A DNA stretch of 29,468 nucleotides from Candidatus Nomurabacteria bacterium. GTDB lineage: Bacteria > Patescibacteriota > Minisyncoccia > Phycocordibacterales > SBAW01. Positions 21,000-28,297 of this stretch are shown here, one piece after another. A program made the position numbers and the translations under genes. Location: assembly GCA_943355135.1 (NCBI GenBank), contig CALREG010000005.1:1-29468 (forward strand). The letters are read 5' to 3'. Numbering within the stretch: the first letter of the stretch is position 1; every line of letters begins with the position of its first letter. Below the pieces are notes generated by a model, which made no database searches, was not told where the DNA came from, and was given only the letters and a program-made list of their open reading frames with translations.

Positions 21000-22085
21000 C
21001 TAAATCCCTTCCTCTCTTAATTTTTCTACCAAACCTCGCGCAGAGCGCGAAAGTTTGCTCGGCAAGTTTATTTTGATACGCACCTGTAGGTCTCCACGCT
21101 TACCGCGCGCAGTCGGCACCCCTTTGTTTTTAATCGTCAGTATTTCGCCATGGGTGACGCCCTGCGGGATATCAAGCGACTCCGAGCCATCCAATGTTTC
21201 TATCGTGTAGCTGCCGCCGAGCAATGCATCCGAGAGTTTGACCGACAGTTCAGTCACCAGGTTCGGCCCATCTTTTTTAAATCGCGCATCGGGCTTTACA
21301 TGAATCTTGACGTACAGGTCGCCCGCAGAGCCGTCGGCAACTGCCTCGCCCTGCCCATTGAGGCGGATCATCTCGCCGCCTTCAATACCGGCGGGTACAT
21401 TGATCTCAATTTCATCCTGCTTTTTGTAGACGCCTTCGCCGCGGCAGGTCTGGCACTTTTCTTTCGGAATCTTACCCTTGCCTTTGCAGTGTTTGCACGG
21501 CTGCACCATCGTGACGGTACCGAAGAAGGAGTTCGTAGTTTCGTGCACCTTGCCCTGCCCGTTGCAGTGTGTGCAAGTTACCACCTCGCTCCCCTTTGCG
21601 GCACCAGAGCCCTTGCAGGTGTCGCAGAGGCTCGTTTTGGCCAAGAGGACACTGCGCTTGACCCCAAAGACAGAGTCGTGGAACGAAAGCTCGAGGTCGA
21701 TAGAGATATCGCGACCGCGCTTCTGGCGCGTGGTGCCGCCATTGCCTGCAAAAAAGTCGCTAAAGATATCGCCCATGTCGAAGCCGCCTTGGTTGAAGGC
21801 GTCTTGAAATTGGGAGAAGTCGAATCCACCCGCATTAAAGCCCGCGCCGCCGTTCGGCGCACCTCCACCGCCGAAGACACGACCGTACGAGTCGTACTCG
21901 GCGCGCTTTTTGTCATCACTCAATATTGAGTACGCTTCGGAAACTTCCTTAAACTTGTCTGCATCACCCTCTTTTTTGTCGGGGTGGAACTTGTGGGCGA
22001 GTTTGTGGAAGGCCTTTTTAATTTCGTCCTTTGAGGCGCTTTTAGTTACTCCTAGCAACTCATAGTAATCACGTTTACCGGACAT
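21000..22085 (-). CDS. dnaJ: Chaperone DnaJ
   Basis: A 361-aa type I J-protein that delivers unfolded clients to DnaK and triggers its ATPase. J domain at residues 1-70 with HPD at 34-36, then a Gly/Phe-rich linker (GGGGAPNGGAGFNAGGFDF), then four CxxCxGxG zinc repeats (CDTCKGSG, CTHCNGQG, CKHCKGKG, CQTCRGEG), then the C-terminal substrate domains. TAAACT (22095-22100), overlapping the stop codon of the exporter gene, ends 9 nt before the ATG. No Shine-Dalgarno. It is set apart from dnaK by the exporter gene. Confidence 0.97.
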   Translation of the reverse strand: MSGKRDYYELLGVTKSASKDEIKKAFHKLAHKFHPDKKEGDADKFKEVSEAYSILSDDKKRAEYDSYGRVFGGGGAPNGGAGFNAGGFDFSQFQDAFNQGGFDMGDIFSDFFAGNGGTTRQKRGRDISIDLELSFHDSVFGVKRSVLLAKTSLCDTCKGSGAAKGSEVVTCTHCNGQGKVHETTNSFFGTVTMVQPCKHCKGKGKIPKEKCQTCRGEGVYKKQDEIEINVPAGIEGGEMIRLNGQGEAVADGSAGDLYVKIHVKPDARFKKDGPNLVTELSVKLSDALLGGSYTIETLDGSESLDIPQGVTHGEILTIKNKGVPTARGKRGDLQVRIKINLPSKLSRSARGLVEKLREEGI

Positions 22086-22097
22086 TGTGGGTCTAGT

Positions 22098-23966
22098 TTA
22101 CTGTGGCTTTTCGTCGCCTGCAAGTTCCTCTTCTTCATCATCCTCTTCGGCGTTTATTTCTTCATCATTATCACCCTTTGGTTTGTGCCCGTCTCCGATG
22201 AATCCGCCCGCCTGTATGCTCCAGAGCTTGCGGTACAGGCCGTCTTGGTTGACCAACTCGAGGTGCGTGCCTTGTGCGGCAATAGAGCCCGCCTCAACGA
22301 CGATGATGCGATCCATCTTCATAATAGTAGAGAGGCGGTGGGCTATAACGACCACCGTTTTGCCCTGCATAAGGGTCTCGAGTGCGTCTTGTATCAGCGA
22401 CTCGGACTCGGAGTCGAGGCTCGATGTCGCTTCGTCGAGCACGAGGATGGGCGAGTTTTTGAGCAGAGCGCGCGCAATAGCCACACGCTGGCGCTCGCCG
22501 CCGGAGAGCTTGACCCCGCGCTCGCCCACAAAGGTGTTGTAGGTCTCGGGGAGCTTGGAGATGAACTCGTGGCAGTGTGCCTGCTTGGCCGCGGCGATAA
22601 CCTCCTCGTCGGTTGCGTCGCGGCGGCCATAGCGGATGTTCTCCATCAGTGTGCGATGAAAGAGCACCGGCTCTTGCGGGACAAAGGCAACAACTTCGCG
22701 CAAACTTTCTTGGGTTACTTTGCTGATATCAGTACCGCCTATTTTTATAGCCCCTTCCTGCACATCAAACATACGCAACAGGAGCTTGGTAACCGTAGAT
22801 TTGCCAGCTCCCGAGGGGCCCACCAAGGCGATACGTTCGCCTGAGTCTATTTTGAGATTAAATCGATTGAGTATCCGCGTCTGCTTATTAAAGTAGAAGG
22901 AAACATCGTCAAACCACACTTCTCCTGTAGAAACTTTTAGTTTCTTTGCATTGGACTTGTCGCTGACCTCGTGTGGAGTCTTGAGTATGCCCACCATTTC
23001 GCTGGCGTCAGCGAACGCGTCATAAAATCGGCGCAGCTCGCGATTGATGCTTACTAGGCGGTTAAAAGTTGTTAGCAAGTAGGCTTGTATAAGGATGAAG
23101 TCTCCAATGGTCACACGGCCCTGGCTCCACAATTGCACGGCTCCGTACAAAAGTGCTATCTCAATACCTATCATAAAGATACCCACCGTCATCCAAATGT
23201 ACTCGTCAGCAAACCACGACCGCAGGGTTATAGCGCGCCACTTCTCCACCACACGCCTAAATATTTGCTGCTCGTGCTTCTCGCCTGAAAATTGCAGGAT
23301 AGTAGACTGATTTGAAACAGCGTCAGCAAGTGCGCCGGTAACATGTGTGTCGGCCTCGGCGCGGGCTACGCGCAACGGTTGACGCAAAAGGGAGACCCAT
23401 ATCTGAAAAGTAACAAAAAGTACCACCCATACCAAAAGGCCTAGGCCTAGTATTGGGCTGCGGAACGAAAGCACCACGATTGCTCCTGTCACAAACAAGA
23501 ATGTGGGGAAAAATGAGCGGATGACCGTGTCAAACAGCGATTCATACGCTTTAGAAAATTTATTGACGCGGTGTGTAAGCGAGCCGGCAAAGCGCGAAAT
23601 GAAGAAGTTGTGTGAATGCTTAATAAGATAGCCGAATGCGCTGTCCAGTAGATCAGCCATGACGCGCGCCTGCATGATCATCGTGCTCCATCCCTCCAAA
23701 CGATGTCCGATCCAGTTTAGAAGGTACATTAACCCAGTCAGGATAAGGAGTGTCGTTAGTGTGTGCAGAGTGGCTGCGTCTGGATTATGTGTGGCAAGCA
23801 AATTGAAAAACTGCCGCATAAACAGCGGTGCCGAGAGCGTCGCAACTTGCATAAGGATGAGCCCGCCGCCTATAGCCCCAAGTAGGAGTCCGTACTGGCG
23901 CGTATTTGCCCAGTACACATCAAACACCTCCCTGGCCGAAGCCAATTTTTTGGATTCTTTCTGCAT
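22098..23966 (-). CDS. ABC exporter, fused membrane and ATPase domains
   Basis: A 622-aa MsbA/BmrA-type half transporter. Residues about 20-310 hold six membrane segments. The C-terminal ATPase has Walker A GPSGAGKST, Q-loop FVPQEPVLF, signature LSGGERQR, Walker B ILVLDEATSSLD and the H-loop VIAHRLS. It would act as a dimer and export lipids or hydrophobic compounds. After the ATPase comes a strongly acidic tail of about 25 residues (DEE, EEDDEEEE), unusual for the family. The start is MQKESKKLAS, because TATAAT (23974-23979) ends 7 nt before that ATG; the longer MSNRAIM form would precede the transcript. dnaJ follows after 12 nt. Confidence 0.92.
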   Translation of the reverse strand: MQKESKKLASAREVFDVYWANTRQYGLLLGAIGGGLILMQVATLSAPLFMRQFFNLLATHNPDAATLHTLTTLLILTGLMYLLNWIGHRLEGWSTMIMQARVMADLLDSAFGYLIKHSHNFFISRFAGSLTHRVNKFSKAYESLFDTVIRSFFPTFLFVTGAIVVLSFRSPILGLGLLVWVVLFVTFQIWVSLLRQPLRVARAEADTHVTGALADAVSNQSTILQFSGEKHEQQIFRRVVEKWRAITLRSWFADEYIWMTVGIFMIGIEIALLYGAVQLWSQGRVTIGDFILIQAYLLTTFNRLVSINRELRRFYDAFADASEMVGILKTPHEVSDKSNAKKLKVSTGEVWFDDVSFYFNKQTRILNRFNLKIDSGERIALVGPSGAGKSTVTKLLLRMFDVQEGAIKIGGTDISKVTQESLREVVAFVPQEPVLFHRTLMENIRYGRRDATDEEVIAAAKQAHCHEFISKLPETYNTFVGERGVKLSGGERQRVAIARALLKNSPILVLDEATSSLDSESESLIQDALETLMQGKTVVVIAHRLSTIMKMDRIIVVEAGSIAAQGTHLELVNQDGLYRKLWSIQAGGFIGDGHKPKGDNDEEINAEEDDEEEELAGDEKPQ

Positions 23967-23973
23967 TTGTTGC

Positions 23974-23979
23974 ATTATA
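23974..23979 (-). promoter_or_regulatory. -10 element of the ABC exporter gene
   Basis: Consensus TATAAT on the minus strand, 7 nt before the chosen ATG. It sits just downstream of the dnaK terminator, so the exporter (and dnaJ, by readthrough) starts independently of dnaK. Confidence 0.6.
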
Positions 23980-23998
23980 GCACGATTTGACAAAAATG

Positions 23999-24028
23999 AA
24001 AAAGGCTCGTATTGCTACGAACCTTTTT
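23999..24028 (-). terminator. Rho-independent terminator after dnaK
   Basis: AAAAAGGCTCGTA (23999-24011) pairs with 24016-24028 over 13 bp, one pair being G-T, around a 4-nt loop (GCAA in the RNA). T-rich on the minus strand. Confidence 0.88.
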
Positions 24029-24035
24029 TCAAACA

Positions 24036-25928
24036 CTATTTCTGCTCAGGTCCGCCGGCTGGAGGAGTGTCATGTGGAGCACTTTGGGTGCCCGCGGCAG
24101 GTGGTTCTTGCGGAGGCGGAGTGCCACCAGCTTTTTGTACCGCTTCGTAGACCTTAGAGAGTTCTTTCGAAAGCTCTTCGGTTGCAGATTTTATAGCCGC
24201 AAGGTCATCGCTCCCCTTCTTGGCCTCCAGCGCACCTACTTTGTCGTTGATAGCAGTTGCAAGCTCCATCGGAATCTTTTCTTTATTGTCACTCAATGCC
24301 TTGCGCGCCGCATATATCGACTGGTCGGCAAAGTTGCGTGCCTCTACCAACTCTACTTTTTGCTTGTCAGAGTCGGCGTTGGCCTCGGCCTCTTTGCGCA
24401 TGCGCTCGATGTCAGCATCGGCCAAGCCCGACGATGCCTCGATGCGTATAGCCTGCTCTTTGCCCGTTGCTTTGTCCTTGGCCTTCACACTCAAGATGCC
24501 GTTGGCATCAACATCGAAGGTCACTTCTACCTGCGGGAGACCGCGTGGTGCCGGTGGGATGCCGTCGAGCACAAACTTGCCGAGCGACTTGTTGTCCGAG
24601 GCCATGGCGCGCTCGCCTTGAGTTATGTGGATTTCTACCGAAGTCTGGTTGTCTGCAGCAGTAGAGAAGGTCTGCGACTTGGCCGTCGGGATGGTCGTGT
24701 TGCGGTCGATAAGTTTCGTTGCAACGCCGCCCATGGTCTCTATCCCGAGCGAGAGTGGGATTACATCAAGCAAGAGTACATCGCGGACCTCGCCGCCCAG
24801 TATTCCACCTTGAATAGCGGCACCAATAGCCACGACTTCGTCGGGGTTGACGCTCATGTTCGGCTTTTTGGCGAAGTACTTTTCTACCGCAGCCTGTAGA
24901 GCTGGCATGCGGGTCTGGCCCCCAACGAGGATAATCTCGTTGATATCAGCAATCTTAAACGGTGATGCCTCAACAGCGCGCTTAGTTATAGCGAGTGCGC
25001 GATCTATAAACTCCTGCGTGAGCTCCTCGAGCTTGGAGCGCGACATCTTGACCAGCAAGTGGCGCGGGCCCGAGGCATCAGAGGTAATGAACGGAATGTT
25101 GACCTCGGTCTCGGCCGCAGTCGAGAGCTCAATCTTGGCCTTCTCGGCGGCCTCGTCGAGGCGCTGGCGAGCAAGCGCGTCGTTGCGCACATCAATACCC
25201 GACTCTTTTTGGAATTCGACCGCGAGCCAGTCGATTATTTTTTGGTCGATGTCCTTGCCACCAAGGTGTGCATCGCCATCGGTTGAGCGAACCTCAATAA
25301 CATCAGCGCTGACCTCGAGCACCGACACGTCGAAGGTGCCGCCACCGAAGTCGAAGACCACTACCTTTTCGTCCTTCTTCTTATCAAAGCCGTAAGCGAG
25401 TGCTGCAGCCGTGGGCTCGTTGATGATGCGCTTTACATCGAGGCCCGCAATCTTGCCCGCATCTCGTGTAGCGGCGCGCTGTGCATCGTTAAAGTACGCC
25501 GGCACGGTAATAACCGCTTCGGTGATAGTCTCGCCCAAGCGCTTTTCTGCATCGGCCTTAAGCTTGCCAAGGATCATCGCCGAGACCTCCTCGGGGCGCA
25601 TCCATGCCTCGCCCATCTTGACCTCGATGCCACCATTGGCCGCTTTGCGCATCTCAAACGGAACAACCGCTTTATCCTTTTGTACCAAAGCCTCATCGAA
25701 ATTGTGGCCAATAAAGCGCTTGATTTGATAGACGGTGTTTTTAGGGTTGGTCACCGCTTGGCGCCGCGCAATAAGGCCGACCAAACGCTCGCCAGTTTTG
25801 GAGGTGGCTACCACCGACGGCGTGGTGCGCGCACCCTCTGCGTTTTCGAGCACACGAGGCTCCCCGCCCTGCACAATCGCTGCCGCAGAGTTAGTGGTGC
25901 CCAAGTCTATACCAAGAATCTTTCCCAT
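24036..25928 (-). CDS. dnaK: Chaperone DnaK (Hsp70)
   Basis: A 630-aa ATP-driven chaperone. N-terminal phosphate loop GIDLGTTNSAAA, the second VVFDFGGGTFDVSVLE, adenosine loop EIILVGGQTRMPALQ, linker DVLLLDVIPLSLGIET, then the substrate domain and helical lid. The C-terminal tail is Pro/Gly-rich (PPPQEPPAAG) and lacks the EEVD of eukaryotes, as expected. It starts 13 nt after grpE with no Shine-Dalgarno, so it is expressed with grpE. Confidence 0.98.
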   Translation of the reverse strand: MGKILGIDLGTTNSAAAIVQGGEPRVLENAEGARTTPSVVATSKTGERLVGLIARRQAVTNPKNTVYQIKRFIGHNFDEALVQKDKAVVPFEMRKAANGGIEVKMGEAWMRPEEVSAMILGKLKADAEKRLGETITEAVITVPAYFNDAQRAATRDAGKIAGLDVKRIINEPTAAALAYGFDKKKDEKVVVFDFGGGTFDVSVLEVSADVIEVRSTDGDAHLGGKDIDQKIIDWLAVEFQKESGIDVRNDALARQRLDEAAEKAKIELSTAAETEVNIPFITSDASGPRHLLVKMSRSKLEELTQEFIDRALAITKRAVEASPFKIADINEIILVGGQTRMPALQAAVEKYFAKKPNMSVNPDEVVAIGAAIQGGILGGEVRDVLLLDVIPLSLGIETMGGVATKLIDRNTTIPTAKSQTFSTAADNQTSVEIHITQGERAMASDNKSLGKFVLDGIPPAPRGLPQVEVTFDVDANGILSVKAKDKATGKEQAIRIEASSGLADADIERMRKEAEANADSDKQKVELVEARNFADQSIYAARKALSDNKEKIPMELATAINDKVGALEAKKGSDDLAAIKSATEELSKELSKVYEAVQKAGGTPPPQEPPAAGTQSAPHDTPPAGGPEQK

Positions 25929-25941
25929 ATATGTTTTTGAT

Positions 25942-26421
25942 TTAGATGATTACCTGCGCCGGTCTGATAATAGTGTCTCCTGTGCTGTATCCGCTGCGTT
26001 CTACTGATACAATTTTGTGTTCCTCTCCCCGCTCGGCCAACGCTTCGTGTCTGCGCGGGTCAAAGTCCTCTCCAACTGTGCCAAACCGCTCTATACCCAT
26101 CTTTTTTAATACACTTAAGAATTGCGCTTCTAACATTTTGAGGCTCGGGTTGCTGTCGTGTCTGACCGAAAGTTCTAGCACATCGAGCGCAGGGAGCAAC
26201 TCTTCTATTAATTCGGCTTTGATACGCGCTTCTTTGTCGCCATGAGCATCTGCTTCGGCCTTCTTATAATTGACCAAATCGGCACGAGAGCGCTGCCAGC
26301 CCTCGAGGTACTCCTGCTTTTCTGCTACCGCTACTTTCAACTTCTCACGCAGAGACTTAAGCGCTGCAGGACCCACCTCGGATTCCTCCTCGGCGACAAA
26401 TTCTTCTTCAATATTCTCCAT
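25942..26421 (-). CDS. grpE: Nucleotide exchange factor GrpE
   Basis: A 159-aa GrpE, slightly short. Acidic N terminus (MENIEEEFVAEEESEVG), long coiled coil with YLEGWQRSRADLVNYKKAEADA, and the C-terminal beta domain ending HEALAERGEEHKIVSVERSGYSTGDTIIRPAQVII, the part that opens DnaK to release ADP. TAAAAT (26433-26438) ends 11 nt before the ATG, just past the terminator of the upstream RNA. No heat-shock operator (CIRCE inverted repeat) could be seen. Confidence 0.94.
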   Translation of the reverse strand: MENIEEEFVAEEESEVGPAALKSLREKLKVAVAEKQEYLEGWQRSRADLVNYKKAEADAHGDKEARIKAELIEELLPALDVLELSVRHDSNPSLKMLEAQFLSVLKKMGIERFGTVGEDFDPRRHEALAERGEEHKIVSVERSGYSTGDTIIRPAQVII

Positions 26422-26432
26422 ATCGTCTGTGT

Positions 26433-26438
26433 ATTTTA
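26433..26438 (-). promoter_or_regulatory. -10 element of grpE-dnaK
   Basis: TAAAAT on the minus strand, between the T-run of the upstream RNA and the grpE ATG. The -35 region would fall within the terminator stem. Confidence 0.4.
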
Positions 26439-26441
26439 AAC

Positions 26442-26475
26442 AAAAAAAAAGCCGCTGTCAAACTGTGACAGCGGC
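26442..26475 (-). terminator. Strong rho-independent terminator of the unassigned RNA
   Basis: A perfect 10-bp stem (GCCGCTGTCA with TGACAGCGGC, plus-strand 26451-26460 and 26466-26475) with a 5-nt loop, then nine T on the minus strand. Confidence 0.95.
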
Positions 26476-26822
26476 TGATTGACCTCGGGAGCGGACTCAA
26501 CGAGCTCTCGCTTTGTCGGCTTCCGAGTTAGGTCGGTCTCGGTGGGGGCGACGGTTACCGAAACAGGACCCAAAGTTCTGAAAAACGCGGGATTGGCAGA
26601 GGTGGCGATAAATCTATCCCATGTGGCACTTGCGCACCACAGGCTCACGCGGTATTAGCTGGCGACATTTCCGGTTACTAGCTTTCGCTCTCGCCGAGTC
26701 GGCAGTTTTTCCGCACCACTAGCGACAGAACGCCGAAACGCTCTATCCTCCTGAAGGACCCTTCCCTAGTCATAGACCAGTTAAGAAATCCTCTCACCTC
26801 GCACTTGGCAAGAACCAATCCA
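26446..26822 (-). ncRNA. Structured non-coding RNA of unassigned class
   Basis: There is no credible reading frame, but a promoter and a strong terminator bound about 345 nt plus the terminator. Hand folding of the minus strand gives a closing helix between the ends, GATTGGTT (26813-26820) with GGTCAATC (26477-26484); a 9-bp hairpin GATAGAGCG/CGTTCTGTC; an 8-bp hairpin TGTGGTGC/GTGCCACA capped by a GCAA tetraloop; GATA/TATC inside GGGA/TCCC; and CCGAG/CTCGG. Size and end-pairing suit RNase P RNA, which every such genome should need, but the conserved GAGGAAAGUCC and ACAGA elements are not visible. tmRNA is excluded by the lack of a tRNA-like 3' end, and SRP RNA by the lack of its GGAA/GCAG domain IV. 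So: a divergent RNase P RNA or a new class. Confidence 0.62.
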
Positions 26823-26828
26823 TCTATA

Positions 26829-26857
26829 AAACTAGCCTCAAAAATCCAGGTTGTCAA
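26829..26857 (-). promoter_or_regulatory. Promoter of the unassigned RNA
   Basis: Minus strand TTGACA (26852-26857), 17-nt spacer, TAGTTT. The predicted start near 26821-26822 falls exactly at the 5' side of the closing helix. Confidence 0.6.
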
Positions 26858-26882
26858 ACTGGTAATCCCCTACACCACTACT

Positions 26883-26905
26883 ACACTACCGTGTATCAGT
26901 AGTGT
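26883..26905. repeat. Inverted repeat, copy 2 of the CACTACCGTGTA element
   Basis: ACACTAC (26883-26889) and GTAGTGT (26899-26905) around CGTGTATCA. Contains the 12-mer found at 1727-1738. It sits between the rpsI terminator and the RNA promoter. Confidence 0.5.
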
Positions 26906-26935
26906 ATGTATCTTATTCGCTCGAATGGTACGTAT

Positions 26936-26961
26936 AAGAAAAATCCCCGCTAGTGCGGGGA
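26936..26961 (-). terminator. Terminator of the rpsD-rpoA-rplQ-rplM-rpsI operon
   Basis: TCCCCGC (26944-26950) pairs with GCGGGGA (26955-26961) around TAGT. On the minus strand it is followed by a T-run (26936-26943). Confidence 0.9.
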
Positions 26962-26973
26962 GAATTCAAAAGG

Positions 26974-27057
26974 TTAGCGCTTGAGCCACATGTCGAGTCT
27001 GGCCGTCGCCAAACTCGCACGCAGCCCCCGCCTCGCGGTTTTGCCAGTGCAAAACAT
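26974..27057 (-). CDS. Possible 27-aa basic peptide downstream of rpsI
   Basis: ATG 27055-27057 to TAA 26974-26976 on the minus strand, within the transcript between rpsI and the operon terminator. The peptide reads MFCTGKTARRGLRASLATARLDMWLKR in two parts: a basic N-terminal half and a helical Ala/Leu-rich half, net charge strongly positive. GGAG lies only 2 nt before the ATG and GAGG 8 nt before, so a ribosome site is possible. It matches no ribosomal protein that I recognise. Chance is a real alternative at this length. Confidence 0.3.
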   Translation of the reverse strand: MFCTGKTARRGLRASLATARLDMWLKR

Positions 27058-27068
27058 CGCTCCGGCCT

Positions 27069-27116
27069 CGAAACGTCTGCGTAAAAGCAAAGCAGTTTGC
27101 TTTTACTAGCGTTTCG
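27069..27116 (-). terminator. Nested hairpin at the rpsI stop codon
   Basis: Inner stem GTAAAAGCAAA/TTTGCTTTTAC (27081-27091 with 27096-27106) and outer stem CGAAACG/CGTTTCG (27069-27075 with 27110-27116). It spans the stop codon (27106-27108). It has no long T-run after it, so it may be a processing or 3'-stabilising structure rather than a full terminator. Confidence 0.5.
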
Positions 27117-27522
27117 ACCACTGCTTGCGCTTGCGGGCTTTGACAAAGCCTGCTTTGCGGCGCTCTTTGGCGCGCGGGTCTCGCTTGAGGAAACCTTCTT
27201 TCTTGAGTGCTCCGCGCAGATTGATATCGTAATCGATGAGTGCGCGAGATATTGCGTGGCGCACCGCAACCGCCTGTCCGGCGATACCACCGCCCTTGAC
27301 CACGATGGTCACGACAAACTGCGTCGTCAGGCCAACCTTAAGAAATGCCTCGAGTGCCACCGTACGGAGCGCCTGCGTTGGGAAGTAGTCGTTGACATCT
27401 TTGCCGTTGATGATGACCGACATCTTGGTGCCTGGAGTAATGCGCGCACGGGCAATAGCCGTCTTGCGACGGCCGACGGCCTCGATATAGCGATCTTCTT
27501 TTTTGATAGTAGCAGTAGCCAT
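27106..27522 (-). CDS. rpsI: 30S ribosomal protein S9
   Basis: A 138-aa protein with the S9 core EAVGRRKTAIARARI, then VKGGGIAGQAVAVRHAISRALID, and the basic tail ending RKAGFVKARKRKQWSKR, which reaches the P site and contacts tRNA in ribosomes. The last residues are ...KR, as usual. It follows rplM after 28 nt. Confidence 0.98.
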   Translation of the reverse strand: MATATIKKEDRYIEAVGRRKTAIARARITPGTKMSVIINGKDVNDYFPTQALRTVALEAFLKVGLTTQFVVTIVVKGGGIAGQAVAVRHAISRALIDYDINLRGALKKEGFLKRDPRAKERRKAGFVKARKRKQWSKR

Positions 27523-27550
27523 CTTGTTTAATGTAAAGAAATAAATTTCT

Positions 27551-27913
27551 TTAGTTCTGGATAGTTAGAAGCTTAATACGGCGATCCTGAAGGCGATTCT
27601 TCGGCAACATGCCCATGATCGCGCGGCGGATAGCCTCTTTGTGTCCGCGACGAGCCTTCTTGGTCTCTGTCGCAGCCGTCAACATAGCATAGGTCTCCTC
27701 TTTCTGCCCGCCCGGGTAGCCCGAGTAGCGTAGGTAGACTTTTTGCAGCGCCTTGTCGCCCGTAATCTTGATCTTGGTCGCGTTGAGGATAGTGACCTCC
27801 TCGCCCATGATTTGGTTCTTCACAAAGCCTACTTTGTGCTTACCCATAAGCGCCTTGGCCGCAGCTGAAGCTACGCGTCCGAGAGTCTTGTCTTGTGCAT
27901 CAATAGTAATCAT
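27551..27913 (-). CDS. rplM: 50S ribosomal protein L13
   Basis: A 120-aa protein starting MITIDAQDKTLGRVAS. The L13 core is clear (DKTLGRVAS, GEEVTILNATKI, RYSGYPGGQKEE, AIMGMLPKNRLQDRRIKLL). Most bacterial L13 proteins carry about 15 more residues before the IDA strand and 5-10 more at the end. ATG 27913 is preferred to the upstream candidate at 27931, which would overlap rplQ; the gap to rplQ is then 4 nt. The short N terminus fits the trimmed ribosomal proteins of this phylum. Confidence 0.94.
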   Translation of the reverse strand: MITIDAQDKTLGRVASAAAKALMGKHKVGFVKNQIMGEEVTILNATKIKITGDKALQKVYLRYSGYPGGQKEETYAMLTAATETKKARRGHKEAIRRAIMGMLPKNRLQDRRIKLLTIQN

Positions 27914-27917
27914 ATAG

Positions 27918-28265
27918 TTATACAAACTCAATTACTGCCATCTCGGCCGCATCGCCCTTGCGCGGACCCATTTTGACAATGCGCAGGTATCCGCCGGTGC
28001 GGTCTTTGTAGGTAGCGGACGTCTTGATGAGCTTGGTTGCCGTGCGCTCATCGCCAAGCTGAGCAATAAGGTGGCGGCGGCTGGCGAGCGTAGCGGTTTT
28101 GCCACGAGTAATCATCTTTTCTACCATCGGGCGGATTTCTTTGGCCTTGGCAAGGCTGGTCGTCATCTTGCCGCGTAGCACGAGCGAGCGGGCAAGCGAC
28201 TTGAGCAAGGCAGCACGCTGCCCCCGCTCGCGACCGAATTTTCTGTTTACATTACCGTGACGCAT
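27918..28265 (-). CDS. rplQ: 50S ribosomal protein L17
   Basis: A 115-aa protein opening MRHGNVNRKFGRERGQRAAL, close to the universal L17 start (MRHRKxGRKLGRxxxHRKAL), followed by the LARSLVLRGKMTTSLAKAKEIRPMVEKMIT block that lines the peptide exit area. Follows rpoA, as in most bacteria. Confidence 0.98.
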   Translation of the reverse strand: MRHGNVNRKFGRERGQRAALLKSLARSLVLRGKMTTSLAKAKEIRPMVEKMITRGKTATLASRRHLIAQLGDERTATKLIKTSATYKDRTGGYLRIVKMGPRKGDAAEMAVIEFV

Positions 28266-28297
28266 ACATTTTTAATTTAACTCGTAGGACTCGTTGG

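Noticed and set aside
21150..21929. Plus-strand open frame of 259 codons inside dnaJ
   Set aside because: Antisense shadow of dnaJ, whose four zinc repeats and HPD motif are intact.
24012..24899. Plus-strand open frame of 295 codons inside dnaK
   Set aside because: Antisense shadow created by dnaK codon use; it starts within the dnaK terminator region.
26421..26460. CIRCE heat-shock operator upstream of grpE-dnaK
   Set aside because: The only inverted repeat here is the terminator stem GCCGCTGTCA/TGACAGCGGC; the CIRCE consensus arms TTAGCACTC/GAGTGCTAA are absent.
26436..26648. Minus-strand open frame of about 70 codons in the RNA region
   Set aside because: It would run through the terminator hairpin and T-tract, has no ribosome site, and encodes a low-quality Ser/Thr/Pro-rich sequence.
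26640..26680. 16S rRNA fragment (minus strand GCTAATACCGCGTGAGCC resembles a 16S segment)
   Set aside because: Only about 12-18 bases agree; the flanks do not follow 16S, and the region has its own promoter, closing helix and terminator.
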